Below, in pieces: positions 17,932 to 28,123 of a stretch of DNA of 64,000 nucleotides. Location of the stretch: the NCBI RefSeq assembly GCF_003686955.1, contig NZ_RCVM01000006.1, positions 1-64,000 of the forward strand, read 5' to 3'. A model generated the notes under the pieces. That model was not told where the DNA came from. It saw only the letters and a list, made by a program, of their open reading frames with translations, and searched no databases. Numbering within the stretch: position 1 is the stretch's first letter; each line of letters starts with the position of its first letter. The position numbers and the translations under genes were made by a program. The DNA comes from Streptococcus hillyeri (GTDB lineage: Bacteria; Bacillota; Bacilli; Lactobacillales; Streptococcaceae).

Positions 17932-20010
17932 ATGGCACGCGAATTTTCACTTGCAAAAACTCGTAACATCGGTATCATGGCTCACGTCGATGCCGGTAAA
18001 ACAACAACAACAGAGCGTATCCTTTACTACACTGGTAAAATCCACAAAATCGGTGAAACTCACGAAGGTGCATCACAAATGGACTGGATGGAGCAAGAGC
18101 AAGAACGTGGTATCACAATCACTTCTGCTGCGACAACAGCACAATGGGATGGTCACCGCGTTAACATCATCGATACCCCAGGACACGTTGACTTTACAAT
18201 CGAAGTTCAACGTTCACTCCGCGTACTTGATGGTGCGGTAACAGTTCTTGACTCACAATCAGGTGTTGAGCCACAAACTGAAACAGTATGGCGTCAAGCG
18301 ACTGAATACGGTGTTCCACGTATCGTATTTGCTAACAAAATGGACAAAATCGGTGCTGACTTCCTTTACTCAGTAAGCACACTTCATGACCGTCTTCAAG
18401 CTAACGCTCATCCAATTCAATTGCCAATCGGTTCAGAAGATGACTTCCGTGGAATCATCGACTTGATCAAAATGAAAGCTGAAATCTATACTAATGACCT
18501 TGGTACAGATATCCTTGAAGAAGATATTCCAGCTGAATATGTTGATCAAGCAAATGAATACCGTGAAAAATTGGTTGAAGCAGTTGCTGAAACTGATGAA
18601 GAATTGATGATGAAATACCTCGAAGGTGAAGAAATCACTAACGAAGAATTGAAAGCTGGTATCCGTAAAGCGACTATCAACGTTGAATTCTTCCCAGTAC
18701 TTTGTGGTTCAGCCTTCAAAAACAAAGGTGTTCAATTGATGCTTGATGCAGTTATTGACTACCTTCCAAGCCCAATTGATATCCCTGCAATCAAAGGTAT
18801 CAACCCAGATACAGACGAAGAAGAAACTCGTCCAGCATCTGACGAAGAGCCATTTGCAGCCCTTGCCTTCAAGATCATGACTGACCCATTCGTAGGTCGT
18901 TTGACATTCTTCCGTGTGTACTCAGGTGTTCTTAACTCTGGTTCATACGTATTGAACACATCTAAAGGTAAACGTGAGCGTATCGGACGTATCCTTCAAA
19001 TGCACGCAAACAGCCGTCAAGAAATTGAAACTGTTTACGCTGGTGATATCGCCGCTGCAGTTGGATTGAAAGATACAACAACTGGTGACTCATTGACTGA
19101 TGAGAAAGCGAAAGTTATCCTTGAGTCAATCAACGTTCCAGAACCAGTTATCCAATTGATGGTTGAGCCTAAATCTAAAGCTGACCAAGACAAGATGGGT
19201 GTTGCCCTTCAAAAACTTGCTGAAGAAGATCCAACATTCCGCGTTGAAACTAACGTTGAAACTGGTGAAACAGTTATCTCAGGTATGGGTGAACTTCACC
19301 TTGACGTCCTTGTTGACCGTATGCGTCGTGAGTTCAAAGTTGAAGCTAACGTAGGTGCTCCTCAAGTATCTTACCGTGAAACATTCCGTGCATCAACTCA
19401 AGCTCGTGGATTCTTCAAACGCCAATCTGGTGGTAAAGGTCAATTCGGTGATGTTTGGATCGAATTTACACCAAATGAAGAAGGTAAAGGATTCGAGTTC
19501 GAGAACGCTATCGTCGGTGGTGTGGTTCCACGTGAATTCATCCCAGCGGTTGAAAAAGGTTTGATCGAATCTATGGCAAACGGTGTTCTTGCTGGTTACC
19601 CAATGGTTGACGTTAAAGCTAAACTTTACGATGGTTCATACCACGATGTCGACTCATCTGAAACTGCCTTCAAGATCGCTGCTTCACTTGCTCTTAAAGA
19701 AGCTGCTAAATCAGCACAACCAGCTATCCTTGAGCCAATGATGCTTGTTACAATCACAGCACCAGAAGATAATCTTGGTGATGTTATGGGGCACGTGACA
19801 GCTCGTCGTGGACGTGTTGACGGTATGGAAGCTCGTGGTAACACACAAGTTGTACGTGCTTACGTTCCGCTTGCTGAAATGTTTGGTTACGCAACAGTTC
19901 TTCGTTCTGCAACTCAAGGACGTGGTACATTCATGATGGTATTTGACCACTATGAAGATGTTCCTAAGTCAGTTCAAGAAGAAATCATTAAGAAAAACAA
20001 AGGAGAATAA
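17932..20010 (+). CDS. fusA: Elongation factor G
   Basis: GTPase that drives ribosomal translocation and, with RRF, recycling. The 692 residues are full length, with G1 [10 protein letters not shown]3 DTPGHVDF, G4 NKMD and G5 CGSAFKNKG, and the C-terminal domains IV-V ([14 protein letters not shown]). AGGAGA precedes ATG 17932. Codon use is highly biased. The gene is separated from rpsG by a terminator and its own promoter. Confidence 0.98.
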   Translation: MAREFSLAKTRNIGIMAHVDAGKTTTTERILYYTGKIHKIGETHEGASQMDWMEQEQERGITITSAATTAQWDGHRVNIIDTPGHVDFTIEVQRSLRVLDGAVTVLDSQSGVEPQTETVWRQATEYGVPRIVFANKMDKIGADFLYSVSTLHDRLQANAHPIQLPIGSEDDFRGIIDLIKMKAEIYTNDLGTDILEEDIPAEYVDQANEYREKLVEAVAETDEELMMKYLEGEEITNEELKAGIRKATINVEFFPVLCGSAFKNKGVQLMLDAVIDYLPSPIDIPAIKGINPDTDEEETRPASDEEPFAALAFKIMTDPFVGRLTFFRVYSGVLNSGSYVLNTSKGKRERIGRILQMHANSRQEIETVYAGDIAAAVGLKDTTTGDSLTDEKAKVILESINVPEPVIQLMVEPKSKADQDKMGVALQKLAEEDPTFRVETNVETGETVISGMGELHLDVLVDRMRREFKVEANVGAPQVSYRETFRASTQARGFFKRQSGGKGQFGDVWIEFTPNEEGKGFEFENAIVGGVVPREFIPAVEKGLIESMANGVLAGYPMVDVKAKLYDGSYHDVDSSETAFKIAASLALKEAAKSAQPAILEPMMLVTITAPEDNLGDVMGHVTARRGRVDGMEARGNTQVVRAYVPLAEMFGYATVLRSATQGRGTFMMVFDHYEDVPKSVQEEIIKKNKGE

Positions 20011-20017
20011 TTCTCCA

Positions 20018-20046
20018 AAGCGCCTGCCTAGTGTAGGTGCTTTTTT
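20018..20046 (+). terminator. fusA terminator
   Basis: AAGCGCCT (20018-20025) / AGGTGCTT (20035-20042) with one G-T pair, then a T-run. Confidence 0.85.
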
Positions 20047-20091
20047 GTGGTTGTAGCTTTAGAGATTATTAGAAGGTCTCTGTCAAAAATA

Positions 20092-20381
20092 ATACTCATC
20101 CAAAATCAAAATTAGCAGTTTAAGTCAAATCAAGAACCAATAAATGGATTGATTTTCCAGAGCTTCTTCCGCCATAGTGGTATTCTTATTAATGAAACTG
20201 TCCAGTGGACAGTTTCAGCCTGAGCTTAGAAGTTAAAGTCAATTAGTTTTTATTTAGTATTTTTGTTAGCACTTCTCCTAATGTGGTGTGGGGCGCTCAA
20301 AAGGTCTCCCAGACCTTTTGAGCGTCCGCACTTTTAAGAAAGAAACAAAAAGTAATTTTTTATTTTTGTTAAGTATAAAGT
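20092..20381 (+). repeat. Hairpin-chain repeat, internally rearranged copy A3
   Basis: Both ends match copy A1 (11732-12175), but the middle is replaced by a block at 20236-20290 that is repeated almost exactly at 46790-46847. It contains a perfect 14-bp stem CGCTCAAAAGGTCT (20294-20307) / AGACCTTTTGAGCG (20311-20324) with a CCC loop. No gene is supported between fusA and gap. Confidence 0.75.
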
Positions 20382-20449
20382 GAGAATAAATGAATTTTTT
20401 ATGTTGTGAAAAGACTAACAAAAAAAGCAGAGGAAAGCGGTTTAAGAAT

Positions 20450-20478
20450 TTGCATTTTCTTCTTATAAGTTATATAAT
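20450..20478 (+). promoter_or_regulatory. gap promoter
   Basis: TATAAT at 20473-20478; -35 is poor (TTGCAT 20450-20455, 17-bp spacing). The leader to the gap start is about 105 nt. Confidence 0.55.
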
Positions 20479-20588
20479 AGATATGTTGAAAGTTGCTTGT
20501 ACCTTTTCAAGTTAAGCTTTTCACAATTGCTAAAGGGGTAACCCTTAATAAAAATATTTACTTGATTTTCATAAGGAGGAAATCACAC

Positions 20589-21599
20589 ATGGTAGTTAAA
20601 GTTGGTATTAACGGTTTCGGACGTATTGGTCGTCTTGCTTTCCGTCGTATCCAAAACGTTGAAGGTGTTGAAGTTACTCGTATCAATGACCTTACAGATC
20701 CAAACATGCTTGCTCACTTGTTGAAATACGATACAACTCAAGGTCGTTTCGACGGTACAGTTGAAGTTAAAGATGGTGGATTTGAAGTTAACGGTAAATT
20801 CGTTAAAGTTTCTGCTGAACGCGAACCAGCTAACATTGACTGGGCTGCTGACGGTGTAGAAATCGTTCTTGAAGCTACTGGTTTCTTTGCTTCTAAAGAA
20901 AAAGCTGAGCAACACATCCATGCAAATGGTGCTAAAAAAGTTGTTATCACAGCTCCTGGTGGAAACGACGTTAAAACTGTTGTTTTCAACACTAACCACG
21001 ACATTCTTGACGGTACTGAAACAGTTATCTCAGGTGCTTCATGTACTACAAACTGTCTTGCACCAATGGCTAAAGCTCTTCACGACAACTTTGGTGTACA
21101 AAAAGGTCTTATGACAACAATCCACGGTTACACTGGTGACCAAATGGTTCTTGACGGACCACACCGTGGTGGTGACCTTCGTCGTGCTCGCGCTGCTGCA
21201 GCTAACATCGTACCTAACTCAACAGGTGCTGCTAAAGCTATCGGTCTTGTAATCCCAGAACTTAACGGTAAACTTGACGGTGCTGCACAACGTGTTCCAG
21301 TTCCAACAGGTTCTGTAACTGAATTGGTTGCAACTCTTGACAAAAAAGTTACTGCTGAAGAAGTTAACGCTGCTATGAAAGCTGCTTCAAACGAATCATT
21401 TGGTTACACTGAAGACCAAATCGTTTCTTCAGATATCGTAGGTATCTCATTTGGTTCATTGTTCGACGCAACTCAAACTAAAGTTCTTGAAGTTGATGGT
21501 GAGCAATTGGTTAAAGTTGTTTCATGGTACGACAACGAAATGTCATACACTTCACAACTTGTACGTACTCTTGAGTACTTCGCAAAAATCGCTAAATAA
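20589..21599 (+). CDS. gap: Glyceraldehyde-3-phosphate dehydrogenase
   Basis: NAD-dependent glycolytic enzyme; in streptococci also found at the cell surface. ATG 20589 has AAGGAGGAAA upstream and yields 336 residues, [20 protein letters not shown] onward. The catalytic cysteine sits in [10 protein letters not shown] and the C-terminal WYDNEMSYT is present. A frame extension back to 20493 has no ribosome site and is not used. Highly biased codons, own terminator. Confidence 0.98.
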   Translation: MVVKVGINGFGRIGRLAFRRIQNVEGVEVTRINDLTDPNMLAHLLKYDTTQGRFDGTVEVKDGGFEVNGKFVKVSAEREPANIDWAADGVEIVLEATGFFASKEKAEQHIHANGAKKVVITAPGGNDVKTVVFNTNHDILDGTETVISGASCTTNCLAPMAKALHDNFGVQKGLMTTIHGYTGDQMVLDGPHRGGDLRRARAAAANIVPNSTGAAKAIGLVIPELNGKLDGAAQRVPVPTGSVTELVATLDKKVTAEEVNAAMKAASNESFGYTEDQIVSSDIVGISFGSLFDATQTKVLEVDGEQLVKVVSWYDNEMSYTSQLVRTLEYFAKIAK

Positions 21600-21606
21600 T
21601 TAGTGT

Positions 21607-21634
21607 GAAAAGAACCTTAGGGTTCTTTTCTTTT
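21607..21634 (+). terminator. gap terminator
   Basis: Ten-bp perfect stem GAAAAGAACC (21607-21616) / GGTTCTTTTC (21621-21630), 4-nt loop, T-tract. Confidence 0.9.
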
Positions 21635-21643
21635 GTAATAAAA

Positions 21644-21657
21644 TGTTATCGTTTTCA
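21644..21657. promoter_or_regulatory. cre-like site upstream of galM
   Basis: TGTTATCGTTTTCA matches the known CcpA cre pattern TGWAANCG-N-T-N-WCA except at one position. It lies about 90 bp before galM. Confidence 0.55.
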
Positions 21658-21744
21658 AAAAATGATACCTGAACGACATTTTCCTCTTTACAGATAATAT
21701 GCTGAGTTGTAAAATAAGCTTATAAAAATTAAAGGAGCTATTTT

Positions 21745-22779
21745 ATGACGGTTGAAACAAAGGTTTTAGAGGTTATTGATGGTAAAGAAATTGTTCAAAT
21801 TCGGTTAGTCAATAAAAATCAAATTACTGCAAGTTTTTTAACATTGGGAGCGACCTGGCAAGAATTTTTGGTACCAACAGGTGCTGGTGACTCTAAAAAT
21901 CTGTTATTAGGGTTTGATAAACCTAATGATTATGGGAAAAATACACTCTATGCTGCTCATACCATTGGGCGAACAGCGGGACGAATTGCAAATGGTCAGG
22001 CGACTATTGATGGAAAAGTTCATCGATTACCAGTCAATAATAATGCTAATACGCTTCATGGTGGTCCTAATGGATTTCACAACCAAGTTTGGGACTATAA
22101 AATTGTTGAAGGTGATGGATTTGTAGCAGTTAAATTTAGCTATAAGGCGAAGCAGGAGATTGATGGTTACCCAGGGGATATGGATGTTGTAGCTACTTTT
22201 GCTTTAAGCGATGATAACCGTTTGACGATGACTTTCACTGGAAAAAATGCTACTGAGACAACTCTTTTTAACCCAACGACTCACCCATATTTTAATCTGA
22301 GTCAGTATCAGGATCTGCATACGCACCGCTTGGAAGTTCGAGCAGATCATGTTTTGGAAGTGAATCATGAATTGATTCCTTCAGGAAATTTCTTAGATGT
22401 GACGAATACTCCTTATGATTTTAGAGGAGGACAAAATTTAAGCTCTGCTATTTCCAAAAACGATGGTTTCGATGATGCTTGGGTGGTTAATAGCAAAGTT
22501 GGCGAGCCGATTGTAATTTTAACTGATGAAGAAAGTGGCGATCAACTTAGAATCTTCTCAGAGCGGCAAGGAGTTGTTATTTATACGATGAACTCACTTG
22601 AAAATGGAGTCTATTTTGCGCGTGATAATGGACTAGTAGGCAAGGCGAAGGAAGGTGTTGCGATAGAGCCTCAAGATTTGCCAGATGCCGTTAACCATGA
22701 CAATTTTAACCAAGTTTTCTTGAAACCTGGTGAAGAAAAAACATATGAAATTGTTTTTGTTTATGAGAATGTGAATTAA
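21745..22779 (+). CDS. galM: Aldose 1-epimerase (mutarotase)
   Basis: Interconverts alpha- and beta-galactose/glucose, feeding alpha-galactose to GalK. The 344 residues show AAHTIGRTAGRIANG, NTLHGGPNGFHNQVW with a substrate-binding His, THPYFNLSQY with the catalytic-region His, and the late GVAIEPQDLPDAVNH carrying the catalytic glutamate. AAAGGAG precedes ATG 21745. It lies next to the alpha-galactosidase island rather than with galKTE, and a cre-like site upstream suggests catabolite control. Confidence 0.93.
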   Translation: MTVETKVLEVIDGKEIVQIRLVNKNQITASFLTLGATWQEFLVPTGAGDSKNLLLGFDKPNDYGKNTLYAAHTIGRTAGRIANGQATIDGKVHRLPVNNNANTLHGGPNGFHNQVWDYKIVEGDGFVAVKFSYKAKQEIDGYPGDMDVVATFALSDDNRLTMTFTGKNATETTLFNPTTHPYFNLSQYQDLHTHRLEVRADHVLEVNHELIPSGNFLDVTNTPYDFRGGQNLSSAISKNDGFDDAWVVNSKVGEPIVILTDEESGDQLRIFSERQGVVIYTMNSLENGVYFARDNGLVGKAKEGVAIEPQDLPDAVNHDNFNQVFLKPGEEKTYEIVFVYENVN

Positions 22780-22789
22780 TAAAAAAGAA

Positions 22790-22816
22790 GGAGCCTCTCA
22801 CAAAAAGGCTCCATTT
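22790..22816. terminator. Bidirectional terminator between galM and msmR
   Basis: GGAGCC (22790-22795) / GGCTCC (22807-22812), with an A-run before it and T-rich bases after it. Confidence 0.75.
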
Positions 22817-23644
22817 TCATTGTGGTTTGCGAAAGCTGGTAGGTGATTTTTTGAAATACTGTTTAAAAGCCTTTGAAAAATATAGAGGATCTGAAAAGCC
22901 GACAGAATAGGCGATGAATTTGATAGGTTCTTGAGTATTTTCAAGGAGATACTTTGCCCGTTTCATTCGAACTTGATTGAGGTATTCTTTGGGAGATATT
23001 TTAAAATAATTACCGAATGTGTTAGTGAGATAGCTTCGGTTAACATTGAGTGTATCGGCGATTGTTTGGATTGTGAGGTTGGTTGATGTGTAGGTTGTTT
23101 CAATGATACGACGGCAATTGATGCAAAGCTGTTCAGAGGGATGGATTTCCTTGTGTTTTATTTCTGGTGCTATTGTTGCAAGGTTAAAAAGAAGTTCATA
23201 GACCCCGCCTAGGAGATGGAGTTGGCTTGGAACAGAGTGTTGCATTTTTTCGCTTTGTTCAATGATTGATTTGACTAAACGATAAATTGTCTTTGTTTTT
23301 GATTTATTGGTTGTCATCAAGATAGCGTCTCTGTTAATTTTTGATAGGTTAAAGTAATCGGTGGCTTTACTTCCGCTTATCCCAATCCAGTAGTAGCTCC
23401 ACGGATCGTGCTCATCTGCTTCGTAGTAGGTTAATTCATTGGGTTTTAGGAGAAATAAATCACCTGCATTTAATTGTGTTTTAGTTCCTTTATAATAGAA
23501 TGTCCCTTTTCCGCTTTCGATGTAATGCAAAACGTAATTTTCTCGGATAGCAGGACCAAATCCATATTTTGGTAGACATTGTTCAAAACCGTAAAAGTCA
23601 ATGCTGAGATCAATCGTATCGTTTTGAAATTCAGAAAAAATCAT
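22817..23644 (-). CDS. msmR: AraC-family activator of the alpha-galactoside operon (MsmR/RafR type)
   Basis: 275 residues with an N-terminal cupin-like sugar-sensing half (ESGKGTFYYKGTKTQLNAGDLFLLKPNE) and a C-terminal double helix-turn-helix: LTIQTIADTLNVNRSYLTNTFGNYFKISPKEYLNQVRMKRAKYLL, then IKFIAYSVGFSDPLYFSKAFKQYFKKSPTSFR. GGTGGAGG lies before the ATG. It is divergent from aga across a 100-bp gap, the layout of S. mutans msmR and S. pneumoniae rafR, which activate the adjacent operon. The name is by position and domain; the ligand is presumed melibiose or raffinose. Confidence 0.88.
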   Translation of the reverse strand: MIFSEFQNDTIDLSIDFYGFEQCLPKYGFGPAIRENYVLHYIESGKGTFYYKGTKTQLNAGDLFLLKPNELTYYEADEHDPWSYYWIGISGSKATDYFNLSKINRDAILMTTNKSKTKTIYRLVKSIIEQSEKMQHSVPSQLHLLGGVYELLFNLATIAPEIKHKEIHPSEQLCINCRRIIETTYTSTNLTIQTIADTLNVNRSYLTNTFGNYFKISPKEYLNQVRMKRAKYLLENTQEPIKFIAYSVGFSDPLYFSKAFKQYFKKSPTSFRKPQ

Positions 23645-23696
23645 AAAACACCTCCACCTAACATTTTACCATATTATAAGAACATAATTCCATTTA

Positions 23697-23710
23697 TTAA
23701 AACGTTTTCA
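23697..23710. promoter_or_regulatory. cre site upstream of aga
   Basis: TTAAAACGTTTTCA, one mismatch to the cre pattern, ending 5 bp before the aga -10, a position that would block transcription. Confidence 0.65.
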
Positions 23711-23715
23711 AGTCC

Positions 23716-23721
23716 TATAAT
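23716..23721 (+). promoter_or_regulatory. aga operon -10
   Basis: TATAAT at 23716-23721 with no good -35 (TTTATT), as expected for an activator-dependent promoter controlled by the divergent AraC-type protein. Confidence 0.6.
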
Positions 23722-23744
23722 GTAATCATAAAAGGAGAGAGAGT

Positions 23745-25910
23745 ATGATTGAATATAAGGAATGTAAGCGGCTTTTTCATTTGAAAACACGAGAATTTTC
23801 GTATGTTATACAAATTTTAGAGAATAATCTTCTTATTAATCGTTATTTTGGGAAAAAAATAAAATACTTTAGTGATGATAACAAAATAGCATATCAAGAT
23901 CGTGCATTTTCTCCAAATCCAACAAGTAAGGATAGAACATTCTCCTTAGATACGTTGCCGTTGGAGTTTAGTAGTAATGGTTTAGGAGATTTTAGAACTT
24001 CTGCAATTGAGGTGTCTAATGAGTATGGTACAGCATTAGATTTGAAGTACAAGAGTCATAGAATTTATCAAGGTAAAGATTATCTGAAAGGCCTACCAGC
24101 TAGTTTTGGTAATGAGGATGTGGTTGAGACACTTGAAATTGAGTTGTATGATTCTCTGTCAGATGTTACGGTGGTTTTATCTTATAGCGTCTTTGAAGAG
24201 CGTAATGTCATTACTCGGTCAGCTAAGGTTATAGCTGGAAAAACAGCTATTCATCTTGAAAAATTACTCAGTTTCACTTTGGATTTTCCTCATAAAGACT
24301 TTGATGTCCATACTTTAACTGGTAGGTATGGCTATGAGAAAGAATGGACAAAGACACCCTTAACTCAAGGAAAATATAGTATTGGTAGTATTCGAGGGGC
24401 CTCAAGTCACTCACGTACACCATTTATAGCTCTTGCTAGTCCAGAAGCGACTGAGCAAAGTGGAGAGATTTATTCTGCTCATCTGATTTATAGCGGAAAT
24501 TTTACAGCCTTTGCTGAAACGACTGCCATTCATACTACTCGTCTGGGAATGGGCCTAAATGATGAGAAATTTAGATGGGTCTTAGAACCTGGTCAAGAGT
24601 TCCAATCACCAGAAGCAATCTTGTCTTACACAGATAAGGGATTTACAGGAATGACTAGAGATAGTCATGAATTTATTCGTCACCATTTGACTAGAGGAAC
24701 ATTTGCTCAGAAAGAGCGTCCTATTTTAATTAATAACTGGGAAGGGACTTACTTCGATTTTACCGAAGATAAATTAATTTCTCTAGCTTCTGAGGCTGCT
24801 AAGGTTGGTATTGAGTTATTTGTTCTTGATGACGGTTGGTTTGGTAAACGAAACTCTGATACCTGTTCGCTAGGCGATTGGGTAGAAAATAGAGAAAAAT
24901 TGCCTAATGGTCTTAAAGGTCTAGCTAAAAAAGTTAACGATTTAGGAATGACTTTTGGTCTATGGTTTGAACCAGAGATGGTTTCAGAAGATAGTGATTT
25001 GTATAGAGAACATCCTAACTGGGCTATTCAAATTACTGGAAGAGGTCATACTTATAGTCGTGAGCAATTAGTGCTTGACTTATCTCAGGATGAGGTGTGC
25101 GACTATATTATTGAAAGTGTCTCAAATGTTTTAAATTCTGCAAATATTGGTTATGTTAAGTGGGATATGAATAGAAATATAACAAATATTCCTGAGAATC
25201 AAGCTAACCATGAAAAACATGAATTTTACCATCGTTATATATTAGGTCTGTATCGTATTTTAGAGACGCTAAATCAGCGATTCCCGAATGTTTTATTTGA
25301 AAGTTGTTCGGGAGGCGGAGGTCGTAATGACTTAGGTATGCTTTACTATATGCCTCAGGCTTGGGCTAGTGATAATACAGATGCGATTGGTCGATTATCA
25401 ATTCAAGAAGGGACTAGTCTGATTTATCCAACAATCAGCATGGGTTCTCATGTATCAGCTGTTCCTAACCATCAAGTTGGACGTATCACACCACTAGAAA
25501 CTCGTGGAAATGTTGCTATGTTAGGAAATTTGGGTTATGAACTTGATTTGACACAATTAGAGTCAAGTGAATTAGAAGAGATTGCGGAACAAGTAGAAAC
25601 CTATAAATCAATTCGTCAAACTGTTCAATTCGGTGATTATTATCGTTTACAAAAAACTGATAATACCTATGCTTACAATTTGATATCAAAAGATAAGAGT
25701 CAAGTTGTATTTACCTTTGTCAAAATTTTATCACAACCAGAAGCTCCCTTTATTAGAGTTCGATTAGAAGGTTTAGATCCAGAAGCTACCTATTACTGTG
25801 AGAAATTATCTGCTAGTTTTGGTGGAGATGAATTAATGAATATTGGGTTAACAATTCCCTATGTTCAAAAAGATTATTTTAGTTTACAATATATTTTCAA
25901 TAAAAAATAA
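23745..25910 (+). CDS. aga: Alpha-galactosidase, GH36
   Basis: Removes terminal alpha-galactose from melibiose, raffinose and stachyose in the cytoplasm (no signal peptide). The 721-residue size fits the large GH36 form. The nucleophile Asp474 lies in YVKWDMNRNIT, the acid/base Asp543 in QAWASDNTDAI, and LDDGWFG, GLWFEPEMVS and FESCSGGGGRNDLG line the active site. AAAGGAG precedes ATG 23745. It is the first gene of the operon; the binding-protein gene follows 11 bp later. Confidence 0.96.
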   Translation: MIEYKECKRLFHLKTREFSYVIQILENNLLINRYFGKKIKYFSDDNKIAYQDRAFSPNPTSKDRTFSLDTLPLEFSSNGLGDFRTSAIEVSNEYGTALDLKYKSHRIYQGKDYLKGLPASFGNEDVVETLEIELYDSLSDVTVVLSYSVFEERNVITRSAKVIAGKTAIHLEKLLSFTLDFPHKDFDVHTLTGRYGYEKEWTKTPLTQGKYSIGSIRGASSHSRTPFIALASPEATEQSGEIYSAHLIYSGNFTAFAETTAIHTTRLGMGLNDEKFRWVLEPGQEFQSPEAILSYTDKGFTGMTRDSHEFIRHHLTRGTFAQKERPILINNWEGTYFDFTEDKLISLASEAAKVGIELFVLDDGWFGKRNSDTCSLGDWVENREKLPNGLKGLAKKVNDLGMTFGLWFEPEMVSEDSDLYREHPNWAIQITGRGHTYSREQLVLDLSQDEVCDYIIESVSNVLNSANIGYVKWDMNRNITNIPENQANHEKHEFYHRYILGLYRILETLNQRFPNVLFESCSGGGGRNDLGMLYYMPQAWASDNTDAIGRLSIQEGTSLIYPTISMGSHVSAVPNHQVGRITPLETRGNVAMLGNLGYELDLTQLESSELEEIAEQVETYKSIRQTVQFGDYYRLQKTDNTYAYNLISKDKSQVVFTFVKILSQPEAPFIRVRLEGLDPEATYYCEKLSASFGGDELMNIGLTIPYVQKDYFSLQYIFNKK

Positions 25911-25921
25911 GGAGAATTTTT

Positions 25922-27160
25922 ATGAAATTCAAAACAGTTTTAAAATGTGCTGCAGTTTGTAGCTTTGCAAGTTTCCTAGTAGCTTGTGGTAACGGTGGTT
26001 CAGGTAGTGATGCTAAAGAAATTGAATTTTTCTCACAAAAACCTGAAATGCAAGCCACTTTACAAGAAATTGTAGATAATTATAATAAATCACAAGACGA
26101 TGTTAAAGTAAAATTAACAAGTGTACCAGATGCAGGAACTGTTTTAAAAACACGTATTGCAAATGGAGAAACACCGGATGTTGTGAATATTTATCCTCAA
26201 AATGCAGATTTTAAAGGATGGGCTAAGGATGGTCAATTCGTTGATTTAACAAAAGAAAAAGATATTCTTGGTAACTTGAATGAAGGTGCAGCAGAAGCAT
26301 ATGCAGTAGATGATAAAATTTATAATGTTCCTTTAACCACAAATGTGTCTGGTGTTTACTATAATAAAACAGCTTTTGAAAAATTAGGTATTGAAGTTCC
26401 AAAATCATTAGCTGAATTCCAAGATATTGTTAAGAAAATTAAGGAAGATGGTCAAACACCATTTGCAGAAGCACTCGGAGATGCTTGGACAGTGAATGGA
26501 TTTGCACAATTAGCTTGGATTCAAAGTGCTGGTGGTGCTGATAAGGCAAACGATGTTCTTCGTTTCAGTGATAAAGGTGGTATTAAATCCGACGAAGTAA
26601 CTAAAAACGTAGCGGCATATTTGGATTTACTTGCTGGCAATGGTCAATCTAACTCTGATGGAGCTCTTTATGCAGATACAGTAGCAGTCTTTGCAGAAGG
26701 TAAAGCTTTGATGATGGCTAACGGATCATGGGCATTGACAGTTATCAATCAGCAACAACCTGATTTTGAAGTTGGCTTCTTTGCGATGCCAGGCTTGGCA
26801 GCTGATGCTCCGGCAATGACAGTTGGTGCAGCAGATATGGCTGTTTCAGTTTCTGCGGATTCTAAGAATGTAGATGGTGCAAAAGACTTTGTTGAATATT
26901 TAAGCTCAAAAGAAGCAATGCAGAAATACTATGATGTTGACGGCTCACCAACTTCTGTTAAGGGTATTAAGACAGATGGAAAATTTGAAGAATTGGCTGA
27001 CGTAGCTTCACTTGCCTTCACAGATAAACAAGCGATTTGGTTACATTCAGAATGGACTTCTGAAGAAACATTCTGGGACGCAAATGTATCTTACATCAAG
27101 AACAAAGACTTAGACGGTTACATTGGTAATTTGAATACATTCTTTGATACAATGAAATAA
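25922..27160 (+). CDS. msmE: Sugar ABC transporter substrate-binding lipoprotein (MsmE/RafE type)
   Basis: 412-residue extracytoplasmic binding protein. The N-terminal lipoprotein signal MKFKTVLKCAAVCSFASFLVAC ends in lipobox LVAC, so Cys22 is the predicted lipid-anchored residue. The mature part has family-1 solute-binding features: GETPDVVNIYP, YNVPLTTNVSGVYYNKTAFEKLG, and a late FVEYLSSKEAMQKY. It is placed between aga and two MalF/MalG-type permeases, so alpha-galactosides are the likely ligand, possibly isomalto-oligosaccharides as well. AAGGAG lies upstream. Confidence 0.93.
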   Translation: MKFKTVLKCAAVCSFASFLVACGNGGSGSDAKEIEFFSQKPEMQATLQEIVDNYNKSQDDVKVKLTSVPDAGTVLKTRIANGETPDVVNIYPQNADFKGWAKDGQFVDLTKEKDILGNLNEGAAEAYAVDDKIYNVPLTTNVSGVYYNKTAFEKLGIEVPKSLAEFQDIVKKIKEDGQTPFAEALGDAWTVNGFAQLAWIQSAGGADKANDVLRFSDKGGIKSDEVTKNVAAYLDLLAGNGQSNSDGALYADTVAVFAEGKALMMANGSWALTVINQQQPDFEVGFFAMPGLAADAPAMTVGAADMAVSVSADSKNVDGAKDFVEYLSSKEAMQKYYDVDGSPTSVKGIKTDGKFEELADVASLAFTDKQAIWLHSEWTSEETFWDANVSYIKNKDLDGYIGNLNTFFDTMK

Positions 27161-27188
27161 ACCATCATAGTATCTTATTGAAAGTAAG

Positions 27189-27212
27189 GAGTCTGGATAG
27201 TTAACCAGACTC
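27189..27212 (+). terminator. Intercistronic stem-loop after the binding-protein gene
   Basis: Perfect 8-bp stem GAGTCTGG (27189-27196) / CCAGACTC (27205-27212) followed by only TTTG. Likely a partial terminator or 3'-stabilising hairpin raising binding-protein expression over the permeases, a usual ABC-operon arrangement. Confidence 0.7.
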
Positions 27213-27239
27213 TTTGACTTAGTGATTAAGGAGACTTGC

Positions 27240-28112
27240 ATGAAAAAACAAGGTTTTATTAGTAAATATTGGGCATATCTTTTTGTAGCTATACCAGTGC
27301 TTCTTCAGTTAATTTTCTTCTTTTACCCGCTTGTCAATGGATTGATTTATTCATTGACAGACTGGACTGGTTTAACTCGCAATTATAATATTATAGGTTT
27401 TGAAAACTATGTCAAGATCTTTCAAGATCAGGCTTTCTATAAAAGTTTAGGATTTACTCTTCTTTTTACAGTAGGGTTAGTTGTTGGGGAAATTACAATT
27501 GGTATTTGGCTAGCAACTTTATTAAATCGTAAAATTCGTGCGGTTGGATTCTTTAGAACTTGGTATTTCTTTCCAGCAGTTCTATCAACGGTAACGATTG
27601 GTTTAATTTTTAGTCAATTGTTTAACTATGGATTGCCTCAGATTGGTGAGTTATTTGGAATCAAATGGTTAAGTTCCAATCTTCTTTTTCAAGAAAAATC
27701 AGTATTTTGGTCTGTTCTATTTGTAGCCCTATGGCAAGGTCTTGCAATGCCGGTCGTTATTCTCTTATCTGGTTTGCAGTCTATTCCTGAGGATGTTAAG
27801 GAAGCGGCAGCCATTGATGGAGCCAATAAGCGTCAACAATTTTTCCAAATTGAACTACCATTCTTGCTTCCTTCTATTTCTATGGTTTTTATTTTAGCTA
27901 TGAAATCTGGTCTTACAGCCTTTGATTTGGTTTATTCATTGACAAAAGGTGGTCCAGATGGGGCGACTAGGACCTTGGGTCTATTGGTTTATGATAATGC
28001 ATTTACTAATAACCAATTTGGTTATGCTAATGCCTTAGCAGTTGTTCTGTTTGTAATTATTACCATTATTTCAGTGATACAAATTACTCTTTCTAAAAAA
28101 TATGAAGTGTGA
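27240..28112 (+). CDS. msmF: Sugar ABC transporter permease (MsmF/RafF type)
   Basis: Membrane subunit of the multi-sugar importer, 290 residues with about six transmembrane segments, starting YWAYLFVAIPVLLQLIFFFYPLVNGLIYSLTDW. The EAA loop that docks the ATPase reads EDVKEAAAIDGANKRQQFFQIELPFL. ATG 27240 has AAGGAG 6 bp upstream and is chosen over an earlier start at 27222. It pairs with MsmG 11 bp downstream. Confidence 0.94.
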   Translation: MKKQGFISKYWAYLFVAIPVLLQLIFFFYPLVNGLIYSLTDWTGLTRNYNIIGFENYVKIFQDQAFYKSLGFTLLFTVGLVVGEITIGIWLATLLNRKIRAVGFFRTWYFFPAVLSTVTIGLIFSQLFNYGLPQIGELFGIKWLSSNLLFQEKSVFWSVLFVALWQGLAMPVVILLSGLQSIPEDVKEAAAIDGANKRQQFFQIELPFLLPSISMVFILAMKSGLTAFDLVYSLTKGGPDGATRTLGLLVYDNAFTNNQFGYANALAVVLFVIITIISVIQITLSKKYEV

Positions 28113-28123
28113 GGTAAACTATT